From positions 29,247,592-29,311,591 of the forward strand of contig NC_089314.1 in NCBI RefSeq assembly GCF_036669915.1: 64,000 nt of DNA. The letters run 5' to 3'. The notes under the pieces are model-generated. The model was given only the letters and a program-made list of their open reading frames with translations. It searched no databases and had not been told where the DNA came from. This DNA comes from Pocillopora verrucosa. Lineage: Eukaryota > Cnidaria > Anthozoa > Scleractinia > Pocilloporidae. This document shows positions 38,720-48,946 of this stretch, one piece after another; position 1 is the first letter of the stretch, and each line of letters opens with the position of its first letter. Made by a program: the position numbers and the translations under genes.

Positions 38720-39829
38720 ATTGTGAATCAAGCATTTTAAGGTCGCACCTCTTGCATTTGAGCAACGTAAGGAGGGGATGTTGTCATGACAACGCGCAAA
38801 TGAAAAGAAGGTTTTAACGAAATATCCAGGAATGAGTGCTGTGAGTTTTTTTTTAGTAGGCTTCGATCATTTTTTTTTTTGCAAAAGATTTTGAGATGTT
38901 TACATTTGTCTGGTTATTTCAAAGTTAAAAAAGACACCCGTGAGCCAGTCTTGCCACAAACTGCTCTCCTGACGGAATATTTTCCGAAATACTGAGATTC
39001 ATGTAAAGAAGATATTGAAGTCCTTTGTATACCAAAAATGTTAGGCTTCAAATCAAAAGTGGACATGGCCGAATGTTTTAGGCAGAATGCATTGAACCGT
39101 TTTCACTCCGAGGTGGTACCGTACTCCTCACTCGTCCTATATTCAAAATAATCATGTTTATCGAATTATTCCCTTAAAGCAAAGAAAAAAAAACGAGCCT
39201 ATAATCAAATTGGCAGTTCTGAAGAGTTCGTTGAATTTTGAATTCTGTTATTTCACTAATAACACAATCTTTTTTTTGCCTCTATTTTTCGTTTCATATT
39301 TATCAATCATTGCTTTAAACGTTCAGTCAGAAAGGGCGCATAACCTTCAGACGGGCTAGAAATATACTCATGTTACCCCGAGATGAGACATTTTATCACA
39401 TCGATTTCCAAGAAATAAATGCCAGTTACGATTAAGTTTAGGCTCGAAAAGGTCTCTGCGGACATTTTCAGAAAATGAAAATGCGGACATGCGGATGGAA
39501 TTTTTCTGACATCAATATCAGACTTTTTATTAAGATTTCGAAGGATTTCCCATGAAGCCATGTATTCTAACATTAAAAATGATTTGATCGAGTTTTTCTA
39601 CGCAGCGCCGTAAGCTGAGAAATCGCAATTTAGATCATGAAATTAAAAACCCTAAAAAAATTTTGAGATTGCGCCTCTCGCTTTTGAACTGCGCAGAGTA
39701 GGAATGGTGTTCAGTTGTATTTTTGGTTCAACCATTTTAAGGAGGCCAGTTGTAAGTTTGTCTATGGATAGTTATTTTAATAAGAAAGAGTTCGAGTCAT
39801 TTTTGCTGAAGGTTCAATACGCGCAAAAA

Positions 39830-39883
39830 CAAACAAATTCAACTACTGTCGAAAAACAAACAAATTCAACTACTGTCGAAAAA
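39830..39883. repeat. 27-bp unit in two exact tandem copies
   Basis: Units 39830-39856 and 39857-39883 are identical. As 27 is a multiple of three, the overlapping open frame at 39704-39985 stays open through it and reads the same nine residues twice. Confidence 0.85.
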
Positions 39884-41811
39884 CAAGTATTCCTTCTTAA
39901 GTTTTTTGGTGAAAAAACCAATCTGACCACATTCGAACCAGTATTAAGCGGTCAGTTTGGAAAGGGCCGAGTTTTTTCCCCATAATTATTGCAATTTTCA
40001 CCTCTACTGTTAAAGCGCCTGAGTGAGTGAGTCCCAAGGGCCTGTCTCTATTGTCTTCCGCCTGTATTGAAAGGTCATTTGTATCATTAAACTTCCTGAG
40101 AGGTTAAAACTTTCACCAAGGGAAATGATTTCCTGATGTACCATCACTCTCCAACTTTCATCTTATGAAACTAGTTGAACAATTGTTCTAGAAAATATCA
40201 TTACGTAATCAACGTATTGCATAACGTTTGAACTGTGAATCCATTAGTCCATTTCTCCTATCGAAACAGAGGATAAAACGAATTAAGTGTCGAACGAAAT
40301 TAATGTTGCGAAATATTATAATCCTTTTTTTCAATCTGAGACACAGGTACAAATAAAATTTGGGGAAGTGCTTAGGCGATTCGAACAAATGAGGAGACAC
40401 GGGACTCACTGTAAAAGCGCCTGTTTTAAAATCTCTGAGATACGTGCGACTTTAGCACAATGTTTGGATTTGGATGTCAAACTGATAATGCAGGAGTGGT
40501 TATTGTTGAGTGGCTTGGGAAAGAAACACCTTGTGATGTCAGTTTCTGTCAGTCTTGTTTGTAGTTCAGATTTACCACACAATGTTAAACATAGAGAAAA
40601 GGTAAACGTGATTGTAGGAAGTCTTTGCTCAGCTGGCTTACAAAGTGTGAATCTCTGACCAGAAAAAGCATCAGTTATTGATTTGTAATGACTTTCCGTC
40701 AGTGAAGCTGGTGATATCAAATTTGTTTCAGTCATGACTTTCAAAGGTCGAGATCCATAATTTTTTAAACCAAGAAAGCGTGCCTGACTGATGCAAATAC
40801 TAGTATAAAATTCAATCCTGTTTTTTTTTTGTCGAATGTCAAATGCAAGACTTAGAGGTGACGTAACTCACAATCCAAAGTCCATGGATTAAATTTCAAA
40901 TTAGATGCTTCTCTTACCCGCTAGCTCCCTCTGAGGAACCCGATAGAGTATCATAAGGGTGGAATCTTTGACGGCTCCTAAAGACGACAAATAACAAAGC
41001 CAAGAAGATTCTTCTATACCCTGGATAACTAATCCATGCTATCTGATGAGGTCAAATAACTTGAGTTAATTTAATTGAAAATCAAGGAGGCATTTGAAAG
41101 TGATTGAGCAGTTTTATCTAAAAAACCTTTCAGCAGTGTTTGACAAGCTGATCTTAATATGTTTAAACCATTTTGACTAAAAAATACACTCCTGAGAGAA
41201 TGAACACACACAAATAGGAGAAAAGTAAACACCTCTAAGTGCTTGATATAGTATATAATAATCGACATAAGATTAGTTAGTTTAACTTTCCCTTTGGAAA
41301 TTATAAAGACCTTTACGAAAACGAAAGACAGAAAAAACGTCTTTGAGAAGAGAAAGAAGGTAAGTGTAAATCAGTTTGGTAAATCTTCCATATATTTCCA
41401 CAAAAATCTAATCGGTTTCGTTCCTTGGAGTAGTTAGAGCACAAACAGGTACTGTTAGATAACATGCTCTATCTAGATCTTGTAAAAGACATTCATTCCC
41501 GTTTTCGCACTTGGATTGGTAAGAAAAAAATTTGCTGTAGGACAAATAGAAGGGCTGAGTTTAATTTAGAGAAGTTATTTCTAGTGTATTTTATAGCGTA
41601 TATTTTCACCAAATATAATATTCAATAAAAAACCGAGGAGCAAATGTAATATAACAGTGAGCAGTCTACAAAGTTTTGTATTTTGAAGAAAATACCTCCT
41701 TTTTACTAATTTGTTCCCGCAAGTTTATCACTGAAAAAAGTTTTTTTACACGATGAAAGAAGTGATATACAAACAAGTATTAATGTGCTTCCTGAATCTT
41801 TTACAGACGAA

Positions 41812-43483
41812 ATGGCGAATAAAGGAGCTCTGTTATCTCTGTTTGTCATGACATCACTGGTTTATTGTACGATGGTGAATGCTGGACTCAATCAAACATC
41901 GGAATGCACAATGGTAAGAAAGAATTGCATGAGTTTGCATAAAGTTGAGATTCTTAGACTGAGGTCTGCAATAAATGTCTTTGCAAGGAGTGGACATCCA
42001 AAGAAGAAAATTTGTTACTTAGTTAGCCATTAGGACAATTTTGTGAATCAAATGCACTTATCCTGTACTTCCAACGTAGGGGCCTTCACCTTGTTGTCGC
42101 GGACGTGACGGTCGTGACGGCCGTGATGGAAGAAAAGGAGAAAAAGGCGTGCGTGGGAAGACTGGACTCCAGGGACCTCCTGGTCCCAACGGAAAACCCG
42201 GCATACCTGGGGACGAGGGCCCTCCCGGTGTGAAGGGAGATCGTGGATACCCCGGGAGACCAGGTGCAGCCGCTGTCCTGAACTGGAAAGAGTGCGTATT
42301 CAACTTCCTAAATGATGGCAGAGACAACGGACTTATTAAGGTGAATTTATCATTCAAGTATGGTAGAGTTACGTTCCTTCAAGAAATATTAATATCATTG
42401 TATTAAAGAACAAAAACTACTCTAAATTTCCCATCTAAGTATTGCTACTACTATTGTTCTTGTTGTTCTTGTGGTTGATGTTTTCTCTTTTTCTCTTCTT
42501 TCGGGACGACTCACATTTTTAATCACTACAGTTTTCCCATTTTTAATTCTCCTCTTTCACAATTACAGATTTGAACATAATCAGTTTGCAATCATATGTA
42601 CTTATTGACTGAGTTGGAGGACCGAAACTCAGTCAATAAACAGTATATCATATGACTTCTGACCAACCTCGAAAAATTCGAAAAGTGTTTTTTTTTTAAT
42701 TGAAAATTGGACGCGATTAAAAATTTTCCTTTATTTTTCTCACGTCAGAACAAGAAACTCACATTCATCGAAAAAACGTGACTAATTTTCCCGTTTTTGC
42801 TCACTGCTTTCAATCATGTTTTTGCAACAGCATCAAACAATGTTTTTCTTTTTTTGGCAACAAAGCCATATAATTACATTAGGTCCTCACTTCAACCCGT
42901 TCGGCTCCACAAACGTCAACTTTCAATAAGTTTTTCTGTGGGATTGCGCAAACGGGGCCGTACTGGTCGTGTGTTCATTTTTTTTTCTTTATTTCTCATG
43001 TTCACTGCAGTGATCTAGAAGATTTTATTTGTCATGGTTTTCATGCACTATGACAAAGACTCTGATAAATTTTGCCATATCACTTGCTTTTCAATTAAAA
43101 CTGTTAACATAAAATAACAATTTCAGGAGTGTTTATTCACCAAGCATCGGGATGATACAGCTCTCCGTGTTTTCTGGAATGGAGCCCTTCGCGTGCATGG
43201 CTGCACTGGATGTTGCAAGCGTTGGTATTTCACTTTCAACGGTGCTGAATGTTCAGGTCCCTCGCCAATTGATGGTGTTGTGTACTTGGATGGAGTGTCA
43301 AAGAGCGCAGATCCCCATCGTGTCCGCCATATTGAGGGACACTGTACTAACGTCCATAAGGGCAAGGTGCGCGTGGGGTTCTGGGTCGGTAATTGCCCCG
43401 GTCATGGAGATGCAGACGCTTACAGTGGCTGGAATTCGGCTTCCCGCATCTACGTTGAGGAAGTGCCAAAACCTCAGGAGTAG
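41812..43483 (+). CDS. CTHRC1-like secreted collagen-repeat protein, divergent copy C
   Basis: Coding exons 41812-41913, 42080-42340 and 43127-43483, phase 0, 239 residues. The first exon has exactly 34 codons, as in A1, and encodes a signal peptide and an N-Q-T sequon. The collagen exon is shorter: after SPCC it has 19 triplets beginning with three GRD, then [15 protein letters not shown]. Exon 3 has [34 protein letters not shown] and eight cysteines. The [11 protein letters not shown] form and the Cys before the helix are closer to vertebrate CTHRC1 than the A and B copies are. Its introns (166 and 786 bases) share nothing obvious with the array. It is the best candidate for the ancestral single-copy orthologue from which the array expanded; this is inference. 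Confidence 0.92.
42590..42655. repeat. Fold-back element in intron 2 of copy C
   Basis: TTATTGACTGAGTT (42602-42615) is exactly mirrored by its complement at 42626-42639 with a 10-base loop. Outer CATATG-containing flanks extend the pairing imperfectly. This is a MITE-like hairpin. Confidence 0.7.
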
Positions 43484-43577
43484 ATCCCAAAGCAGCTTGA
43501 TTCTGATGGAACAGAAAGTAGTTGCTTGAATAAGGAAAGGACAATTCTCGAAATCTCTAAAGTAATTACAGTAACTG

Positions 43578-43583
43578 AATAAA
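43578..43583 (+). terminator. Poly(A) signal of copy C
   Basis: AATAAA lies 95 bases after the stop codon; a second AATAAA follows about 20 bases later. Confidence 0.55.
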
Positions 43584-45264
43584 ATGCCAAAGAATCAATA
43601 AAGTTGAGAAATTATCCCTTTTATAACGCACAAGCTTTACCTTTGGAGCCCAAGCCAGATGATAACAAACATTTGCCGCGCATTTTTTCAATCGTTTTCA
43701 GCTTCTTTCTTCAAGTATTAAGTATTAAGACTTTTTGCTTTATAATTCCAAATAAATGGTTGCTTATGATCTCACAATGTTTGTTCACTTTGGTTGTCAT
43801 GGTAGAATAACACGTTGTGTTTGTTAACTTTTTTGTTTGATTTTTACAGTGGTATGTTGCGCACTTTTTTCTGGTGTTTGCTTCATCAAAACTGTACGAA
43901 AATCAAACGTCATTGGTTAACGCCAGGCAGTGTATACGTAATGCTTGTAATTGGACAGTAAGTCTCATGTGTGCAAGCTGTTGTTTGCAAATTTCAACTT
44001 TCTGCACTCAGTTTCAACTTTCTGCACTGATTCTGCAACTTATTTAAGGCATTACTACTCGCTAATCCATTCTTCGAAAATTCTCCGAGGCAAGCTAATG
44101 CGTATTCCTTGACCAAAACGTCCCATGCCCATTCAGCGGAAGAGTTTGTTATTCCCGCTTTACATACCTTGGTTACTTAGTTCCTTACATAACTTGTTCC
44201 ATCCACTCAAAACTGCGGGATTTCAGAGCTTCGTTAGGGACAACTCTCTCTTTTCTATTTGAGGTTTAATATATGTTGCACAGTTTAATTCACCCGAAAT
44301 GATTCCAGCGAGAATCAAATCCCCCGAGATCCGCTCGCTACAAATGCCACTGCAGTTTCCTTAATACCTCTACAATCGATAATAAAGTTCATCGCTTTGT
44401 TTAAACAGACATGACGCTATGTCTTCATGAAAGAAGTGAGACCACTTAAAAAATTATTGAAACCATTCTGCATATTTCATTTCTATTCTATAAGAGGGGT
44501 GGGACTTTCAAGATACTACCTCAAAAGTGGTATTGTCTTTTCCATTTTAATTTCCCTGAACTATGATGAGCAAATTGAAAGTTGACTGTGAACTGTTGAG
44601 AAGCCTATACGTGGACACAACTCGACAACAATGCTGCAGCTTAAGACAAGGCTTACACTAATCAAAGATTTATCTCTCATCAAAGTTACCGCGCTACTGA
44701 AAAACTCCTGCTAACGTAAATACTGGGCTGTCTGTCAGTAGATAAAGAGAGAAACGCGGGCAATATGGTAACTTGGAAACGTGAAACATCATTGAAATAT
44801 AAAAACAGCGGAGCCGCAAAGACGAGAAACGGGACTTCGTCCCAAGCTTCTTTGGGCTTTCAGCTTAACACTTTAAAGCACGCACCATACCGCCAGCTGC
44901 GTGAGCGTCTTCTCGAAATTGATTTCATTAAAATTGTGATCAGATTCCTTCACAGGGAAGAGTACGAAAGAAGAGTCCTTTAAAATTTGCCAAACTCCAA
45001 ACGAGTGACTTTACATCAGAGTTGGTTGCAGTGCTCAACTTGTTTTCGGGAAGTACAGTATTCTCGTCAATAATTCAAAACCACCGCTTTTATTTTCTTA
45101 TTTTGTATATTTATGTGGCGAAGTTGAGATTATTACAATTTGTGTCAGGATGTTGCTGCACAAGGCGTAGACCGACGATTATTTCAAGACGCTGAAGCCT
45201 CTATGAGTACATACTAACGAATGCGTAGCTCATCTTTACAAATGCCGTAACCGTTAATACAAAA

Positions 45265-45301
45265 TGCTTCGTTGCACACGGGTTTGATTCCCGTCGAAGC
45301 A
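45265..45301 (+). other. tRNA-like acceptor/T-arm minihelix followed by poly-T
   Basis: TGCTTCG (45265-45271) pairs perfectly with CGAAGCA (45295-45301). Inside is a 5-bp T-arm-like stem, ACGGG and CCCGT, with the 7-base loop TTTGATT, so GGTTTGATTCC resembles a Pol III B box. Six bases (TTGCAC) stand where the D and anticodon arms would be. A run of T follows at once, as in Pol III terminators. It is too short for a tRNA gene; it may be a tRNA relic, a SINE fragment or coincidence. Confidence 0.35.
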
Positions 45302-46359
45302 TGATTTTTTTTTTCAAGCTTCTTTTCTGCAATTGCTAAAATTACAGCTGAGCTGCGCGAATCAGTTCTTCACCTATTCTTCTTCGTGACTTCCGAGAAA
45401 ATATACAGCGAAGACGACAATACCATTCACACTTGGAATAACTGGAATCTTCCAAGCATCCTATTTTTTTTCCAATATCGATGTCATGCAATGCGTGGGA
45501 TTGGAAAATTCATATGGTATCTCAGTTAAATGTCGGGTTCTTTTGAAATCCATATTCCCTTGTTACAAATTTTTTTGTGATATATCTCCTTGTTGGCGAG
45601 AATCCCAGTCATTTGTCTCCTGCAAAGGCTGTATCAAATTCTCTAAAATTTTTATCATATGATAGGCTGAAATGTATACCGATTTTGTGTGGTTCTTACT
45701 TACGATGTATTATAGATGAATAGATGACGTCACTATAAAAAACGTTTTCCTTCTTTGTTATTCAGTAATGGTCACTGATGACATCAAAATTTTTTTTTTA
45801 TCAGACGGATGGCAACATGGAACACACCTGGATTAGCAGCGGAACTTGCCGTCAAAACACCTCTTTTCTGGTGCCACTATCACTGAAGAGACTATTTCAC
45901 ATTCCTAGTGACCAAATATATTTTCATTTTGTTTCCAAAACAAAGCGATTTTGATTCACCTAAGCCAATTTTATCACTCGTGGGAGTTAAAAAATGAGTG
46001 GGAGATTTTGCTCTTCATGATATTAAAAAAAGTTTAATATTCTCTCACTGATTGTCTGATCTCTTCGTTTATCACAAGTTTTTCAAGAAAAGTCTGAACA
46101 CAATGATTATATAACCTACAACAAAGCAAACCCACCACCTTAAAATTTTCTTAATGTAAATTTTCTCAACGGAAATTTCTCAATACCCTCAAATTTGTCT
46201 GGCCTGGTATTTGAGGAGAGTTTCATCTTTTATGATGACTTGAAAATTCACCCATACCAGGCGATGTTTGATCATAGATTGCAGCTTAATTTGTGATGTT
46301 GAACCATGCAGCTGATCAATGGGGGAAAAAAAAGCAACGATATTGCGTTAAGAGTGACG

Positions 46360-46367
46360 TATAAAAG
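46360..46367 (+). promoter_or_regulatory. TATA box of the phospholipase A2-like gene
   Basis: TATAAAAG lies about 120 bases before a GTAAGT donor at 46482. A noncoding first exon of roughly 46390-46481 and an intron ending in CCCTCAG at 46762 would place the start codon in exon 2. Inferred from consensus only. Confidence 0.5.
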
Positions 46368-46771
46368 CTTAAAATAGACTAACACCAACACTAATCTCAT
46401 TTTAGAATTTGCGGGTCCCGACGGAAGAGCCTTCTTGAAGATCTCTGGGTGCGGGCTGACTTGGCGTGAATCAAAAGTTCTGTAAGTAAACATTATTCGT
46501 AGCTATAGTTGATAGTCATATCCGTAGTTTACAAAAGTAGATTAATTGCATTTGTTGCTTTGGCAGTTGTTTTTGTTTTCTTAATGCATTCTAGAATATG
46601 TTCTCTGTCTTACAATCTCGTTCAATAAAGTCTATAACATGCACACGTTGCTCAGTTCTGATCTTGCAGACTGATTCGACTATAGTGTCGGAGATAAAAG
46701 CATAAAAATTAGAAAAATATGATGACATCAATTAAATTTCATGATATTTATTCTTCCCTCAGTATTGAAAT

Positions 46772-47440
46772 ATGAAAGTTGGTACCTTTCTGGTGTTCGG
46801 CATCTTACTGGTTATGTCGTTCTATGAAGAAATTCAAGCTCTTTGTCACCCCAATGGATGCAGCATTCCGTTTAATCTTCCTTACTTCTACAAGAAACGT
46901 TTCACCCCGGCTTGCAACAAGCATGATGTCTGCTACGCTTGCGTAAGATATATCTCTTCTACTTTGCACACAAACGATATGCAAAATCCAGTGGTTCTTT
47001 TCTGAACGGTTTATTAGCATGAAAAGCTGACCAAAAACCTTTCAAATGTGTCGCAACTTCACAATTTCAGCCAATCAATAGGCAAAACCGTTTCACTTAT
47101 TACAAGCCGCTATGATTCTTTTAGAGCTGAGTCACAATTACGCTTGACCGAGTAGTTTCAGTGGTCGTAAGAACAAATAAACCGGCTGTTTGTGTTTTTT
47201 TCCTCGTAGGGTGAAAGCAACAAATGGAGTCGATATCAGTGTGACCGCGCGTTTAAACGTGATATGGACGACTTGTGTCAAGGGCTCAATATCACTAAAA
47301 AACTCTGTAGAGCTTTTTCGGTTCACTACTACAATGCAGTTCTCCTCTTTGGAGGGAAACATTACAAAAAGACCTCTTTGTCCTGGTGTAAGAACTGCCC
47401 TAAGGAGAGAGGCGATCCCAACGCGAGGCTGGGACGTTGA
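46772..47440 (+). CDS. Secreted phospholipase A2-like protein, conodipine type
   Basis: Two coding exons, 46772-46942 and 47210-47440, joined in phase 0, give 133 residues. The N-terminus is a hydrophobic signal peptide of about 23 residues. The exon 1 end encodes a catalytic-type CNKHDVCYAC motif, in which His-Asp is the hallmark dyad of secreted PLA2 enzymes. Exon 2 opens with a Gly, then a W-x-x-Y-x-C-D pattern and several further Cys. Spacing and order resemble the group IX (conodipine M alpha-like) branch, which occurs widely in marine invertebrates. No long calcium-loop of the group I/II type is seen. Likely activity is calcium-dependent hydrolysis of phospholipids outside the cell; digestive, defensive or venom use cannot be told from sequence. 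The gene is complete and unbroken. Confidence 0.8.
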
Positions 47441-47445
47441 AAAAT

Positions 47446-47451
47446 AATAAA
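47446..47451 (+). terminator. Poly(A) signal of the phospholipase A2-like gene
   Basis: AATAAA begins only 6 bases after the TGA stop codon, so the 3' UTR would be very short if this signal is used. Confidence 0.45.
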
Positions 47452-48946
47452 AACTGGAGGACGAGGATCTTCAAACCCGAAGTGGCATCATCGACATAAT
47501 TAAAAACTGTAACGTGATTAAAATTGAATTAGAAGGGGTTAGGCTGAGGACGTTTAATGATGTTAATGATACTTGAAGTTATAATATCGAGCCTATATTA
47601 ATTGAATCAGTAAATTCATTCATTTGGAAACAGATGTCGGTCTCTTTATCTACTCTTTTCAGATATGCTGCTCAAAATGAGTGTGTTCCCGTCTTTGAGG
47701 CTACTTACATGTGTTTACTTGAGTTTCCATGGCCACTTGCGATATTTTTCAAGGTTGCGATTGGTCATTATATTGACTCGCGTTTGCTTTGGTTCAGACT
47801 CGTCACCATGCCAAGAGATACACTTTGGAAATAGGGAATACTTTTAAAGACGTTCCGAAATTATTGGAAACTTTTCTGTAGGAATAACTTGGACTGTCAG
47901 AAGAATGGAGCGGAACAGGGGTCGAATTTTCAAGGATCAAAACCTTTGTCGAACCCATTTAAAGCAGAAGTACCTGTGGTAGTGTTACGAAAACATGCAC
48001 GATTATGAACAGGTCACCTGGACATCTCCAAAGCTGTTATAAAAAGCCGGAACTCAGAAAGTCTTATTTATTACCTTTGTATATCGGTAGGTTTACTATA
48101 TAAGTGTGAACCGCCGCAAAAGGTGTGGTTTTTCAGCCGTTTTATTTTTCTGGAAACGAGTGTTGATTTTTATGGTAGAGGTCATACATCGTGTAGGGTT
48201 TCTAACTTTATCGATACATTCTTTATTTTAAAAAAATTCAAAATAATCTGTTATCGAACGAAAAATTCCTTCATGTTCCTTTGACATCAGCAGACTTTCC
48301 ACCAAATACTGTAACTTATTGATTGACAGAACAAAAATCAAATAGTTTTTCTGACCTTTATCTCTTTAAGTTCCCGCAACAAATCAATACCAGCCGCCCC
48401 TTTTTGCTAAAAAATTGATATAAAGCATAACGTTAAGTTTTGTTTATATCGCTGCTAAAATACTACGACTGGGAAGCTGAAGACAGAGTGGGGAATAGGT
48501 GAGGGCTTCGAGTAATAATTACAAAAAAATTGCTAGCAAAATAGATAGCGCGAAAAAAAATCCTGCGTAGTGAATAGGAATTGTTGTATTCTATTTATTT
48601 TGCTTTGATCTACACCCAAAATAAAAGAAAACGTCGCGGTCCACCCATAAGCACATAGCGTGGTTAGGTTGCAGTTAAATCTCAGAAGGAAAAGAAGGTC
48701 TTTTCAGCTTTCAGCGAAGCTTTCGTTGAACTCGACGTATCTTCGCAAGAATGAGCAAGACTGGGCATGAACTGGAGTTGGTCATACTTTTGGTCATCGA
48801 ACTCAAACTTTGACGCATGCTCAGTATCAACAACATTCGTCATCGTCGAGTTGGCTGCCATATTGTTTAGATTTGGAGGAGTACTTTTTCGGGAAAATCA
48901 CCGTGGATTTTTAGACTTCCCTCCCCTGTGTGGTCCATGATTAGTA
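47452..48946. other. Spacer and VAP promoter region
   Basis: No gene is recognised. The last 200 bases hold GCCATATTG (48857 onward), which fits a YY1-type core, but no TATA box. An ATG at 48937 starts a short frame overlapping the VAP start in another frame. Confidence 0.45.

Larger units (their letters stand above)
38570..41811. other. Spacer between B3 and copy C
   Basis: The first several hundred bases are a diverged form of the array's 3' flank. No convincing gene is seen beyond. A 93-codon frame with a true ATG at 39704-39985 contains a doubled nonapeptide caused by the repeat at 39830-39883; it has no recognisable domain. A 123-codon frame at 40287-40658 begins with GTG, so it lacks a normal eukaryotic start. 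Confidence 0.55.
43484..46359. other. Spacer between copy C and the phospholipase A2-like gene
   Basis: No protein gene is recognised. Short open frames (for example 43604-43810 and 44765-44983) have no known domain. A tRNA-like minihelix sits at 45265-45301. Confidence 0.5.

Noticed and set aside
40287-40658. 123-codon + strand frame
   Set aside because: It starts with GTG and shows no recognisable domain; the composition is like its surroundings.
45221-45301. Complete tRNA gene using TAGCTCA as an A box
   Set aside because: The bases before it do not pair with the 3' acceptor strand CGAAGCA, and no anticodon arm folds; only the short minihelix is supported.
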